Below are positions 1 through 6,846 of a stretch of DNA of 64,000 nucleotides, one piece after another. Under the pieces are notes generated by a model. It saw only the letters and a list, made by a program, of their open reading frames with translations, ran no database searches and was not told where the DNA came from. The stretch's first letter is position 1. Every line of letters starts with the position of its first letter. The position numbers and the translations under genes are program-made. The DNA is from Clavibacter sp. A6099 (GTDB lineage Bacteria; Actinomycetota; Actinomycetes; Actinomycetales; Microbacteriaceae): positions 1,240,001-1,304,000 of the forward strand of contig NZ_CP083439.1 of assembly GCF_021919125.1 (NCBI RefSeq), in the 5' to 3' direction.

Positions 1-648
1 CCCGCCCGGGTCGAGCACGTCGAGGTCGACGTGGACGTAGACGTCGGTGGCGCCGGTCGCCCGCACGGCGGCGACGAGCGACGCGGGCCCCACGTCCTCG
101 GCGTCGACGCGCGCGATGCCGCGCGACTCGACGAGGTCGGACTCCGCGTCGTCGAGGGCGCGCACGCCCGCGAGCACGACGCGGTCGGCCGTGACCGCGC
201 CCGCCGGGAGCTCCAGGCCGTCGACGCCCTCCCCGATGACGGCGCGCAGCACCATGCCGTGGAAGGCGCCCGTCGGCGAGGACGCGGGCGAGTTGAGGTC
301 GGCGTGCGCGTCGAGCCAGACCACCGCGAGACCGGGATGCGCGGCGGCCGCGTGCCCGATGGCCGCGATCTCCACGCCGCAGTCGCCGCCGACCGTGACG
401 ACGGGGCCGGATCCGGACGCGGACGCCGCCTGGAGCGCCGCCTCCTGGCGGGTGCGCACCGCGAGCAGCGACGCATAGCGGAGGACGCCCGTGCCGAGCG
501 ACTCGCCGGCCTCGACCGGCACGTCCACGACGCGCGTGGCGGATGCGGGCAGGTCGCCGCGTATCGCCTCGGCCCCGTCCGCGAGCCTCATGGCGCGGGA
601 CGAGCCCGAGCCCTGCCATTGGGGGACGACGACGAAGGAGGCGGGCAC
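1..648 (-). CDS. Arginase/agmatinase-family hydrolase (C-terminus outside window)
   Basis: The gene runs off the left edge of the window, so only the first 216 codons are seen. The reverse strand shows the hallmarks of the ureohydrolase fold: GGDCG, then WLDAHADLN, then HVDLDVLDPG, which supply the Mn-binding Asp and His residues. Family members hydrolyse guanidino compounds (arginine, agmatine, formiminoglutamate); the substrate here cannot be told. I chose the GTG at 648 because a GATACT -10 hexamer ends exactly 6 nt before it. An in-frame ATG at 678 lies upstream of that hexamer. It is followed on the same strand, across about 100 bp, by no coupled partner. Confidence 0.85.
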   Translation of the reverse strand, partial: MPASFVVVPQWQGSGSSRAMRLADGAEAIRGDLPASATRVVDVPVEAGESLGTGVLRYASLLAVRTRQEAALQAASASGSGPVVTVGGDCGVEIAAIGHAAAAHPGLAVVWLDAHADLNSPASSPTGAFHGMVLRAVIGEGVDGLELPAGAVTADRVVLAGVRALDDAESDLVESRGIARVDAEDVGPASLVAAVRATGATDVYVHVDLDVLDPGG

Positions 649-654
649 GTCCTC

Positions 655-660
655 AGTATC
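655..660 (-). promoter_or_regulatory. -10 element, leaderless promoter of arginase-family gene
   Basis: On the minus strand GATACT is followed by 6 nt (GAGGAC) and then the GTG start at 648. This spacing puts the transcription start on the start codon. No clear -35 is visible. Confidence 0.5.
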
Positions 661-752
661 CCGTGCGGCGCCGGACATGGCGATGCCCGCCGCCTGCGGT
701 CGTGGCCGCGGGCGACGGGCATCGTCGTGGGGAGGAGCTGTCGCTCCGCCCG

Positions 753-1403
753 CTACTGCATGTCGCGGTAGCGCTTCGCCTCGGCGAGCGCCTGGCGGAG
801 GCCGTCGGCGTCGAGCGCCGGGCCGTAGCCGGGGGTGTCGCGCTGGATGCGCCAGCCCTCCGCGAGCGGTCCCGCGTCGACGGCGTCGTAGCCGAAGGAG
901 TCGAGGATCGAGGTGACGGTCGCCTTCGCCTCGGCGTCGTCGCCCGCGATCACCAGCGCGCGGCGGCCAGGCGTGCCGGCGGGGGTGCCGTGCTCCGTGA
1001 GGTCGGCCGCGTAGATGTGGTTGAACGCCTTCACGACCTTCGACTCGGGCAGGTGACGCTGCAGCATCTCCGCGGTCGTCGTGGTCTCGTCGTCGAGCTC
1101 GGCGATGTTGCCGTCCCGCTCCGGGTAGTAGTTGTCGGTGTCGATCACGATCTTGCCCGCGAGGGGCGCGACCGGGACGCTGTCGATGTTCTTGAGCGGG
1201 ATGGTGACGACGACGATCTCGCCGGCCTCGGCGACCTCCTGCACGGTGGCGGCGCGGGCGTGGTCGCCCAGCTCGTCGATGAGGTCGGTGAGGGTCTCCG
1301 GGCCGCGGGAGTTGGCGATCACCACGTCGTGGCCGGTGGAGGTGAACAGACGGGCGAGCTGGCTGCCGATGAGTCCGGCGCCGATGATTCCGATGTTGGT
1401 CAT
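753..1403 (-). CDS. NAD(P)-binding oxidoreductase, F420-dependent NADP reductase-like
   Basis: The protein of 216 residues opens with a Rossmann dinucleotide-binding motif, IGIIGAGLIGSQLA, at residues 4-17, and a later VIDTDNYYP segment typical of the NADP oxidoreductase coenzyme F420-dependent family (COG2085). Such proteins reduce or oxidise NADP, but in non-F420 organisms the true partner is often unknown, so the F420 link is not claimed. The ATG at 1403 begins the Rossmann strand directly. A GTG at 1424 would add seven residues with no domain content. There is no strong ribosome site or -10 in the usual position. It lies alone between the arginase-family gene and the PspA gene. Confidence 0.8.
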   Translation of the reverse strand: MTNIGIIGAGLIGSQLARLFTSTGHDVVIANSRGPETLTDLIDELGDHARAATVQEVAEAGEIVVVTIPLKNIDSVPVAPLAGKIVIDTDNYYPERDGNIAELDDETTTTAEMLQRHLPESKVVKAFNHIYAADLTEHGTPAGTPGRRALVIAGDDAEAKATVTSILDSFGYDAVDAGPLAEGWRIQRDTPGYGPALDADGLRQALAEAKRYRDMQ

Positions 1404-1497
1404 GCTGAGGGGAACCGGATCCACGGGGGCGGAATTCCCCTCCGGGACGACGACGGGCGCCGCCCCGGAGGACGGCGCCCGTGGATCCGACGGTCGG

Positions 1498-2241
1498 CTA
1501 CTCGCCGGACGTGACCTGCTTCGGGGCGGATCCGCCGGACTTGAGGGCGGCGAGGCGCGCCTCGACCTCGGTCAGCTCGCCGAGGTCCTCGAGCTCCTCG
1601 AACTGCGCGTCGAGGCTGGAGGCCTGCAGCTCCTCGGCGCCGCGGACGCGGGCCTCCTCGCGGCGGATCTTCTGCTCGAAGCGGCTGACCTCGCTGGTGG
1701 GATCCATGATGTCGATGCTCTTCATGGCGTCCTGCACCTGCGACTGCGCCTGCACCGTCTTCTGGCGGGCGTTCAGCTCGTCGCGCTTCGACGACAGCTG
1801 CTGGAGCTTGCCGCGCATCGTGTCGAGGCCCTGCTTGAGCTTCTCGACGACCTCGGTCTGCGACGCGATGGTGGGCTCGGCGCCCTTCGCCTCGCTCTCC
1901 GACTGCATCTGGCGCTGCAGCGCGACACGGGCGAGCGCGTCGAACTTGTCGGCGTTCGGGGTGTTGCCGGCGTTCCGGTACTCGTCGGCCTTGGTGCTCG
2001 CGGCGAGGGCCTTGCGACCCCAGTCCTGCGCCGCCTGGACGTCCTCGCGGTGGTCGTCCTCGATCATCCGCAGGTTGCCGATGGTCTGGGCGACGGCGCT
2101 CTCGGCCTCGCGGATGCTCTCCGTGTAGTCGCGGACCATCTGGTCCAGCATGAGCTGCGGGTCCTCGGCCTGGTCGATGAGGTTGTTGATGTTGGCCTTC
2201 GCGAGCTGGGCGATGCGGCCGAGGATGGACTGCTTGGACAT
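1498..2241 (-). CDS. pspA: PspA/IM30-family membrane-stress protein
   Basis: The 247-residue protein starts MSKQSILGRIAQLAKANIN and continues as an almost uninterrupted charged coiled coil, the pattern of PspA/IM30/Vipp1 proteins. These peripheral proteins bind damaged membranes through the N-terminal amphipathic helix and assemble into rings. The start at ATG 2241 is preceded by GAAGGAGCAGCACCC, a good ribosome site. An upstream in-frame ATG at 2289 lacks one. The gene lies 84 bp downstream of the TPM-domain membrane gene and is probably transcribed with it. A C-terminal tail of about 15 residues after the coil is not conserved to my knowledge. Confidence 0.88.
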   Translation of the reverse strand: MSKQSILGRIAQLAKANINNLIDQAEDPQLMLDQMVRDYTESIREAESAVAQTIGNLRMIEDDHREDVQAAQDWGRKALAASTKADEYRNAGNTPNADKFDALARVALQRQMQSESEAKGAEPTIASQTEVVEKLKQGLDTMRGKLQQLSSKRDELNARQKTVQAQSQVQDAMKSIDIMDPTSEVSRFEQKIRREEARVRGAEELQASSLDAQFEELEDLGELTEVEARLAALKSGGSAPKQVTSGE

Positions 2242-2325
2242 GGGTGCTGCTCCTTCTCGTCTGGTGCTTCGTCGGAATGGGTTGATCATGGGTCGCTCTC
2301 GTTCTCGTCGTCGTGCTGGTCGTCG

Positions 2326-4362
2326 CTAGAAGTCGCCGCCGCTGAAGCCGCCTCCGCCGCCTCCGCCGAAGCCGCCGCCGCTGAAGCCGCCGCCTCCGCC
2401 GAAGCCGCCGCCGCTGAAGCCGCCGCCGCCTCCTCCGCCACCCCAGCCGCCTCCGCCGCCGCTCAGGAGTCCGCCGATGATGCCGCCCATGATCGCGCCG
2501 CCGAAGGCGTCCCCGCCGCCGCGGCCGCCCATCATGCCGCCGCCGTATCCACCGCCCTGGTCGAGGTCGCGCTGCGCGGCCTCGATGGCCTGCGCGGCGT
2601 ACGACGTCGCGGCCTGCGACGCGGCGACGGCGCGCACGGGATCCCGCGGGGCGGCCTCGTGCGCGTCGTCGAGCGCGCGCTGCGCGTGGGCGAGACGTGT
2701 GCGCGCCTCCTCGCCGACCCCGCCGCGGCGCGTGGAGATGAAGTCGCGTGCCGTCGCCACCTGGCTCTCGGCGGTCGACAGCGCCCGGGGCAGGTAGCCG
2801 ATCGCGCGCTGCACCTGCTCCTGCTGCTCCCGCACGGGCGCGAGCGCCTCGTCGAGCCGGGCCTCCGCCTCCTGCAGCAGCGTGACGCTCGTGAGCGGAT
2901 CCGCGAGCCGGCCCTGCAGCGGCTTCGCGTCGGCGATGGCCTGCTCGGCCGCGTCCACCAGACGGGTCAGCTCCGGCATGCGTCCGCCGCGCTGGGCGGC
3001 CCGGGCGTCCTGGATGTCGCTGCGGACGTCGGCGATCTCCTCCTGCACGCGCGTGGACGCGTGCTCGAGGTCGGACGAGACGCGGTCGACGCCGTCGAGG
3101 AGCTTGCCGGCCTGGCCGACCGCCTGCTGCGCGGCGCGCACCTTCACGGCGATCTCGCCCGCGGAGACGCTGTCGCCCGCGCGGATCGCCTCGGCGGCCT
3201 CCTGCGCCGTGTCGGTCGCGAAGGACAGGAGCGAGCGCGCCTGGTCGACGTTGCCGGTGACGGTCGTCATCGACGGACCGGCGTAGCGGCGTCCGAGGAG
3301 GTCCACCGCCTCCTGCGTCCGCTCGATCCGGGTCTTCAGCGACTCCGCGTCGGTGACGATGGCGGCGAGGGTCTGGGGCGCGTTCTTCTCGAGCGCCCGC
3401 AGCTCCTCGAACGACTCGGCTTGCGCGTCGAGCTCGGCGCGCGCCTCCTCGCACAGGTCCACGATCCGGGCGGCCCAGGTGCGGCGCTCCTCGTCGGTGT
3501 CCTCGATCGTGTCGTCGAGCTTCTGCTTCAGCGCGAACGCCTCGCGGACCTTGCCGCCCGCCGAGACGAGCACCTCTCTATACGGGCCGACCGCGCCGGA
3601 TCCGAACTCCGCCTCCGCGAAGCCCACCTCCTGCTCGCTGGTCTCGAGCGCGTCGTCGAGCTGCACGAGCATGCTGCCCGCCCGCTGCTCGGCGGTCCTC
3701 ATCTCCGCCAGCGCTGCCTGCCGCTTCGCGGCGACGGCCTTCCGCTTCTTGCGGCGGCCGACGAGCGTCGTGGCGACGGCGGCCACGAGGATCGCGCCGA
3801 GGACGAGCAGGAGGACGAGGCCGAAGTCGATGCCGGAGGAGTTCCCTGACGACGGGGTGGCCCCGGTTCCCGACTCGGTGCCCGTGCCGGTGCGTGCCTG
3901 GGACTCGATGCCCTGCGCGGCGGCGACGGCGGCTCCTGACCAGTCGCTGTCCTGCAGCTCCGGCCGGATCCCGTTCTGCAGGAGCTGGTCGCGTGCGGAC
4001 TCCGACAGCTGCGCGGGAGCCCCGAAGGAGACCTGCCGGCCGTCGACGGCGACGGCGAGCAGCGCGTCGGAGTCCCCGAAGCCGTTGGCGGAGTTCGTCG
4101 CGCGGCCCCAGGCCGCCTGATCCGCCTCCCCGGTGAAGGTGTCCACGTACGCGACATGGAGGGTGATGCCGGTGTCCGTCCGGAGCGTGTCGATCGCCTG
4201 CTGGATCTGCTGCTCCTGCGCGGGCGTCACCGCGTCGACCTGGTCGAGGATCGTCGCCCCGCCGAAGTCGACCGGCCCCGTCGCCTGCGCGGACATCGGC
4301 ACCATGGCCCCGGCCAGGCCGAGCGCGAGCGCGGCCCCGATCAATCTCGCGGACCGCGGCAT
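2326..4362 (-). CDS. TPM-domain membrane protein with glycine-rich tail (YgcG/Psb32-like)
   Basis: The protein of 678 residues has a Sec signal peptide (about residues 1-28, ending near AQAT) and a TPM domain (about 35-155) of the YgcG/Psb32 type. A single transmembrane helix (FGLVLLLVLGAILVAAVA) follows near residue 190, then a basic stop-transfer stretch. Next comes about 370 residues of coiled-coil-like cytoplasmic sequence and a tail made almost only of Gly, Phe and Ser. TPM proteins are linked with membrane-complex maintenance; a PspA gene follows directly, which supports an envelope-stress role. The ATG at 4362 is chosen because GGAGGAG lies 5 nt upstream. The function of the long coiled region is unknown. 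Confidence 0.82.
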   Translation of the reverse strand: MPRSARLIGAALALGLAGAMVPMSAQATGPVDFGGATILDQVDAVTPAQEQQIQQAIDTLRTDTGITLHVAYVDTFTGEADQAAWGRATNSANGFGDSDALLAVAVDGRQVSFGAPAQLSESARDQLLQNGIRPELQDSDWSGAAVAAAQGIESQARTGTGTESGTGATPSSGNSSGIDFGLVLLLVLGAILVAAVATTLVGRRKKRKAVAAKRQAALAEMRTAEQRAGSMLVQLDDALETSEQEVGFAEAEFGSGAVGPYREVLVSAGGKVREAFALKQKLDDTIEDTDEERRTWAARIVDLCEEARAELDAQAESFEELRALEKNAPQTLAAIVTDAESLKTRIERTQEAVDLLGRRYAGPSMTTVTGNVDQARSLLSFATDTAQEAAEAIRAGDSVSAGEIAVKVRAAQQAVGQAGKLLDGVDRVSSDLEHASTRVQEEIADVRSDIQDARAAQRGGRMPELTRLVDAAEQAIADAKPLQGRLADPLTSVTLLQEAEARLDEALAPVREQQEQVQRAIGYLPRALSTAESQVATARDFISTRRGGVGEEARTRLAHAQRALDDAHEAAPRDPVRAVAASQAATSYAAQAIEAAQRDLDQGGGYGGGMMGGRGGGDAFGGAIMGGIIGGLLSGGGGGWGGGGGGGGFSGGGFGGGGGFSGGGFGGGGGGGFSGGDF
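2336..2465 (-). repeat. Imperfect tandem repeat encoding Gly-rich tail
   Basis: Reiterated GCC/GCC-rich units with periodic GAAG encode GGGGF and SGGGF blocks at the C-terminus of the TPM-domain protein. The repeat is coding, in frame, and is likely to vary in length between strains by slippage. Confidence 0.7.
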
Positions 4363-4450
4363 GCGACTCCTCCGTCGTCTCAAGTACGTGCTCCATCCAG
4401 GCTAGTGGCGCGGGTGCGTGCGCTGGCCGTGAGGATCCGGGCCGCGCGGG

Positions 4451-5008
4451 TCACGCGAGCCCCGTCACGGTGCGGTCGCGGGGATCCCAGCGGCGGACGC
4501 CCGCGGCCGGGGCGTCGAGCGGGTCGATGCGCCCGAGCGCCGCGACCGCCGCGCCCAGCTGCTCGGCCGTGAGCCGCAGGGCGATGGTCACGTGCGGCGT
4601 CCAGGATCCGGGGCGCGTGTGCGGGACGACCTCGACGGGCGCGGCGTCCGCGTCCCGGTCGGCGGACGCCTGGTCGACGGCCGCGTGGATCCGCGCGTGC
4701 AGGTCGAGCAGCGCCCCGTCGACCACCACCTGCCGCGCGAGCACGAGGCCCCGCGGCGGGACGCCGAAGACGACGAGGCCGCCGAGCCGGAGCGTCGGCA
4801 GGGGAGAGGAGGAGGCGAGGGCGCGGACGGCGTCGTCCGCGGATCCACCGAGCCCGGCGGCCGCCAGCAGCGTCACGTGCGGGCGGTTGGTCTCGCCCGC
4901 GTGGTTGGCGAGGCTCGGCAGGCCGGCGTCGGCGAGGGCGCGCCAGGATGCGCGGACCGCGGCGTCGGCGGCCGCGTCCAGCGTGAGCTCGAGGCTGCCG
5001 GCGCTCAG
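4451..5008 (-). CDS. 2'-5' RNA ligase / cyclic phosphodiesterase-like protein (2H fold)
   Basis: Two HxT motifs, HVTL near residue 44 and HVTI near residue 139, define the 2H phosphoesterase fold shared by 2'-5' RNA ligases and cyclic phosphodiesterases. Both catalytic histidines lie inside this frame only if translation begins upstream of the GTG at 4876. That GTG encodes the Val of the first motif and would remove its His. No ATG, GTG or TTG is found in frame between there and the plausible N-terminus (SLELTLDAAADAAVR). A CTG at 5008 overlaps the stop of the upstream gene as CTGA and is my tentative start. The product is about 185 residues. The substrate is unknown. Confidence 0.72.
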   Translation of the reverse strand: MSAGSLELTLDAAADAAVRASWRALADAGLPSLANHAGETNRPHVTLLAAAGLGGSADDAVRALASSSPLPTLRLGGLVVFGVPPRGLVLARQVVVDGALLDLHARIHAAVDQASADRDADAAPVEVVPHTRPGSWTPHVTIALRLTAEQLGAAVAALGRIDPLDAPAAGVRRWDPRDRTVTGLA

Positions 5009-5244
5009 GGGCGGGGCGGAGTCGAGGGGGGCGTGTGGCCCTGGCCGCGTCCGCCGTCCGGGCCGAGCTTCCGGAGCTGGTCGTCGGCCGCCTGGCGCGC
5101 CTTCTGGATCTTGTCGGCGTGCTTGCTGCCGGTGGCCTTGTCGGCGATGCCGGACACCTTGTCGATGGCGGTGCGGCCGACGTCCTGGCCCTTGGACGTG
5201 CGCAGGAATCCGGTGGCGGCGGCGGCGATGCGGGACAGCTTCAC
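5005..5244 (-). CDS. Small Rv0909/MT0933-like antitoxin-family protein
   Basis: A 79-residue, Lys/Ala-rich protein begins VKLSRIAAAATGF at a GTG preceded by AGAGGAGACCACCC, a good ribosome site. The segment DKVSGIADKATGSKHADKI matches the pattern of small actinobacterial proteins annotated as MT0933-like antitoxins (PF14013 from memory). No toxin of the expected kind is adjacent. Instead its stop overlaps the possible CTG start of the 2H-fold gene, suggesting coupling. The Pro-rich C-terminus (TPPSTPPRP) looks disordered. The toxin-antitoxin role is only a family label here. Confidence 0.7.
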   Translation of the reverse strand: MKLSRIAAAATGFLRTSKGQDVGRTAIDKVSGIADKATGSKHADKIQKARQAADDQLRKLGPDGGRGQGHTPPSTPPRP

Positions 5245-5420
5245 GGGTGGTCTCCTCTTGAGGGGATCGGGTGGGACGCCGTGCCCGGGCGGCGCGGCGG
5301 TCGTCCTGGGTCCATCCTGGCGTGCCGCGCCTGTGCCGGAGCGGGGAGTCTCCTCGGGAGAGGGAATGCGTCGGCGCTCCCGGCCCGTGGCAGCGGCGCG
5401 GCGGGCCTCGTCGCCGGTGC

Positions 5421-5426
5421 TACCCT
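5421..5426 (+). promoter_or_regulatory. Possible -10 of tRNA-Arg
   Basis: TACCCT lies 24 nt upstream of the tRNA 5' end, which would leave a short 5' leader for RNase P. There is no obvious -35. Confidence 0.35.
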
Positions 5427-5450
5427 GGATCCGCGCTCGCGCGCACCCTG

Positions 5451-5522
5451 GCCCCCATAGCTCAGGGGATAGAGCACTGCCCTCCGGAGGCAGGGGCGGA
5501 GGTTCGAATCCTCCTGGGGGCA
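5451..5522 (+). tRNA. tRNA-Arg (anticodon CCG)
   Basis: A complete cloverleaf can be drawn. The acceptor arm GCCCCCA pairs with TGGGGGC, and the discriminator is A5522. The D-arm is TAGCTCAGGGGATAGAGCA. The anticodon stem CTGCC/GGCAG encloses the loop CTCCGGA with anticodon CCG. The T-arm carries GGTTCGAATCC. The anticodon reads the Arg codon CGG. CCA is not encoded. Confidence 0.97.
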
Positions 5523-5551
5523 CACCTTCCCATATCCCGTGTTGGTGCGGT

Positions 5552-5585
5552 GAGAGGCCGGTCCCGTCCGCGGGGCCGGCCTCTC
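5552..5585 (+). terminator. Hairpin downstream of tRNA-Arg
   Basis: GAGAGGCCGG pairs with CCGGCCTCTC around a loop that has extra CCC/GGG pairing. There is no U tract, as is common in actinobacterial terminators. Confidence 0.6.
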
Positions 5586-5899
5586 GTGCGTCCGGGTGCT
5601 CCCCGTCTCGCTCGTCGGCGCCGTCGCGGCTCCGCGCGCACGCGGCATCGCCGGTGGTGGATGGCGAGGTGCGGCGGCCGCTGCGCGAGAGGGCGTCCAC
5701 CGGCACGACGGAGGGCATCGCATCGACTCGACGCGCACGCGTGGCTGGCGGGGCGGCAGGGGCGGAGGTCGCGGTGAACACACGCGGCGGGGCCCGAGAC
5801 GGGTCTCGGGTTCCCGCCGCGTGGTGCTGGGCCCAACTGGGGGAGCGGGCCTAGAGACGAAGGTAGTCGGCGACCGGCGGGGCGACCACGCCGTCCGGT

Positions 5900-5915
5900 A
5901 CTGGAAAAGTCCAGT
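5900..5915. repeat. Perfect 6-bp inverted repeat, AAAG loop
   Basis: ACTGGA-AAAG-TCCAGT lies about 115 bp upstream of the pdxH-like promoter, in the least GC-rich part of the intergenic region. It could be a small operator or a structured RNA stem; there is no other evidence. Confidence 0.35.
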
Positions 5916-6030
5916 GGTTCAGGGTCCAATCCGATTCCTGCATCGCGACGAAAGGCTGCGATCCGGTCCGGCAGGATGCGCGGTCGCGAGGCCGAGACCC
6001 GGTCGGCCGGGCGTCCGCCGCCAGCCGGCC

Positions 6031-6036
6031 TAGGCT
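6031..6036 (+). promoter_or_regulatory. -10 element, leaderless promoter of pdxH-like gene
   Basis: TAGGCT, then 6 nt (CGGCGC), then the ATG at 6043. This is the clearest example of the leaderless arrangement seen through the window. Confidence 0.6.
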
Positions 6037-6042
6037 CGGCGC

Positions 6043-6735
6043 ATGGCTGACGACGACGACTCCACCACGGTCCGCGACCTCCTGAAAGGCGCGAAGCCCG
6101 CACCCCACGACTTCCCGCAGCTCGACCCGGCGCACCTGCCGGATGACCCGATCGACCTCGTCATCGCGTGGATCCGCGACGCCGTCGCCCACGACGCCGC
6201 CGAGCCGAACGCGGTCGTCCTCGCGACCGCCGACGCGGATGGCCGCCCGACCGCGCGCACGCTGCTGCTCAAGGACGTGACGCGCACCGTCGACGACGAG
6301 CCCGGCGCCCTCTGGTTCTCGTCGCTCGCCGACAGCCCCAAGGGGCGCGACCTCGAGGCCAACCCGCGCGCGGCGCTCGTCGCGTACTGGCGGGAGCGCG
6401 GGCGGCAGATCCGCGCGACCGGCCCCGTCTTCCACGGCGACCGCGAGGTGAGCGAGCGCGACTTCCTCTCGCGGCACCCGTCGTCGCGCGCCGAGGTCAT
6501 CGCGGGCGACCAGAGCGAGCCGATGCCCGACGCCGCCGAGCGCGACGCGCGGATCGCCCGAGCGCGGGAGGCCGTGGAGGCGGATCCCGAGCTCGTCGCC
6601 GAGTCCTGGCGCGCGTACGTGCTCCAGCCGTCCGTCGTCGAGTTCTGGCAGGCGACCGAGGACCACGGGCAGCTGCGGATCATGTACCGGTCGGGGTCCG
6701 ACGGATCCTGGTCGCACACGCTCGTCTGGCCCTGA
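6043..6735 (+). CDS. pdxH: Pyridoxamine 5'-phosphate oxidase-family protein
   Basis: The 230-residue protein matches the length and landmarks of pyridoxamine/pyridoxine 5'-phosphate oxidase. These are an N-terminal substrate-loop region, PTARTLLLKDV and LWFSSLADSPKGRDLEANPRAALV for the FMN-binding split barrel, and a C-terminal VEFWQATEDHGQLRIMYR followed by a short end. The classic final RL-x-P ending is altered (SHTLVWP), so activity on PNP/PMP is probable rather than certain. The enzyme makes pyridoxal phosphate in the cytosol using O2 and FMN. It stands alone, driven by a leaderless promoter. Confidence 0.85.
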   Translation: MADDDDSTTVRDLLKGAKPAPHDFPQLDPAHLPDDPIDLVIAWIRDAVAHDAAEPNAVVLATADADGRPTARTLLLKDVTRTVDDEPGALWFSSLADSPKGRDLEANPRAALVAYWRERGRQIRATGPVFHGDREVSERDFLSRHPSSRAEVIAGDQSEPMPDAAERDARIARAREAVEADPELVAESWRAYVLQPSVVEFWQATEDHGQLRIMYRSGSDGSWSHTLVWP

Positions 6736-6792
6736 CGCCCGCCGCGGCCGGCCGTCGCGGGCGGGCGGCGCGTGTCGCGGCCGCCGCGTGTT

Positions 6793-6806
6793 GCGTCACA
6801 TGACGC
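6793..6806. promoter_or_regulatory. Inverted repeat upstream of the C26 hydrolase
   Basis: GCGTCA-CA-TGACGC, a perfect 6-bp palindrome, lies about 30 nt upstream of the probable -10 of the next gene, a usual place for an operator. It shares TTGCGTCA with the LacI-type operator region at 12562-12584. Confidence 0.4.
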
Positions 6807-6834
6807 GCGGCGTGCGATCCCGCGGGCGACGCCG

Positions 6835-6840
6835 CACACT
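6835..6840 (+). promoter_or_regulatory. -10 element, leaderless promoter of C26 hydrolase
   Basis: CACACT, then 6 nt (GGATCC), then ATG 6847. It keeps the A2 and T6 of the consensus. Confidence 0.4.
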
Positions 6841-6846
6841 GGATCC

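Larger units (their letters stand above)
5523..6030. other. Intergenic stretch without a convincing gene
   Basis: About 500 bp between the tRNA and the pdxH-like gene. Reading frames here lack recognisable domains and look like GC-driven open frames. It holds a hairpin just after the tRNA and a locally less GC-rich patch near 5890-5960. That patch contains a perfect inverted repeat ACTGGA-AAAG-TCCAGT at 5900-5915. A 30-codon frame on the minus strand (5851-5943) has no promoter or ribosome site that I can see. Confidence 0.6.

Noticed and set aside
2336-2465. The repetitive GCC-rich block as a CRISPR or satellite array
   Set aside because: The units are short, without unique spacers, and encode the Gly-rich tail of a membrane protein in frame.
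1132-3849. A 900-codon plus-strand frame across the oxidoreductase, pspA and TPM genes
   Set aside because: It is antisense to three genes with clear domains and shows only Leu/Arg/Ala-rich low-complexity sequence.
4451-4876. GTG 4876 as the start of the 2'-5' RNA ligase-like gene
   Set aside because: It would cut away the first catalytic His and about 44 residues that fit the fold.
5260-5780. Long frames antisense to the tRNA region with a Gly-Gly-Phe-Glu-Pro-Pro type peptide
   Set aside because: This peptide is a well-known false protein produced by reading across a tRNA gene on the opposite strand.
5851-5943. A 30-codon minus-strand gene
   Set aside because: There is no ribosome site, no -10 in the usual place and no recognisable protein; it is kept only as a note in the intergenic region.
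5451-6042. Integration site of a mobile element at tRNA-Arg
   Set aside because: I found no repeat of the tRNA 3' end nearby, no integrase and no change in base composition beyond a small AT-richer patch.
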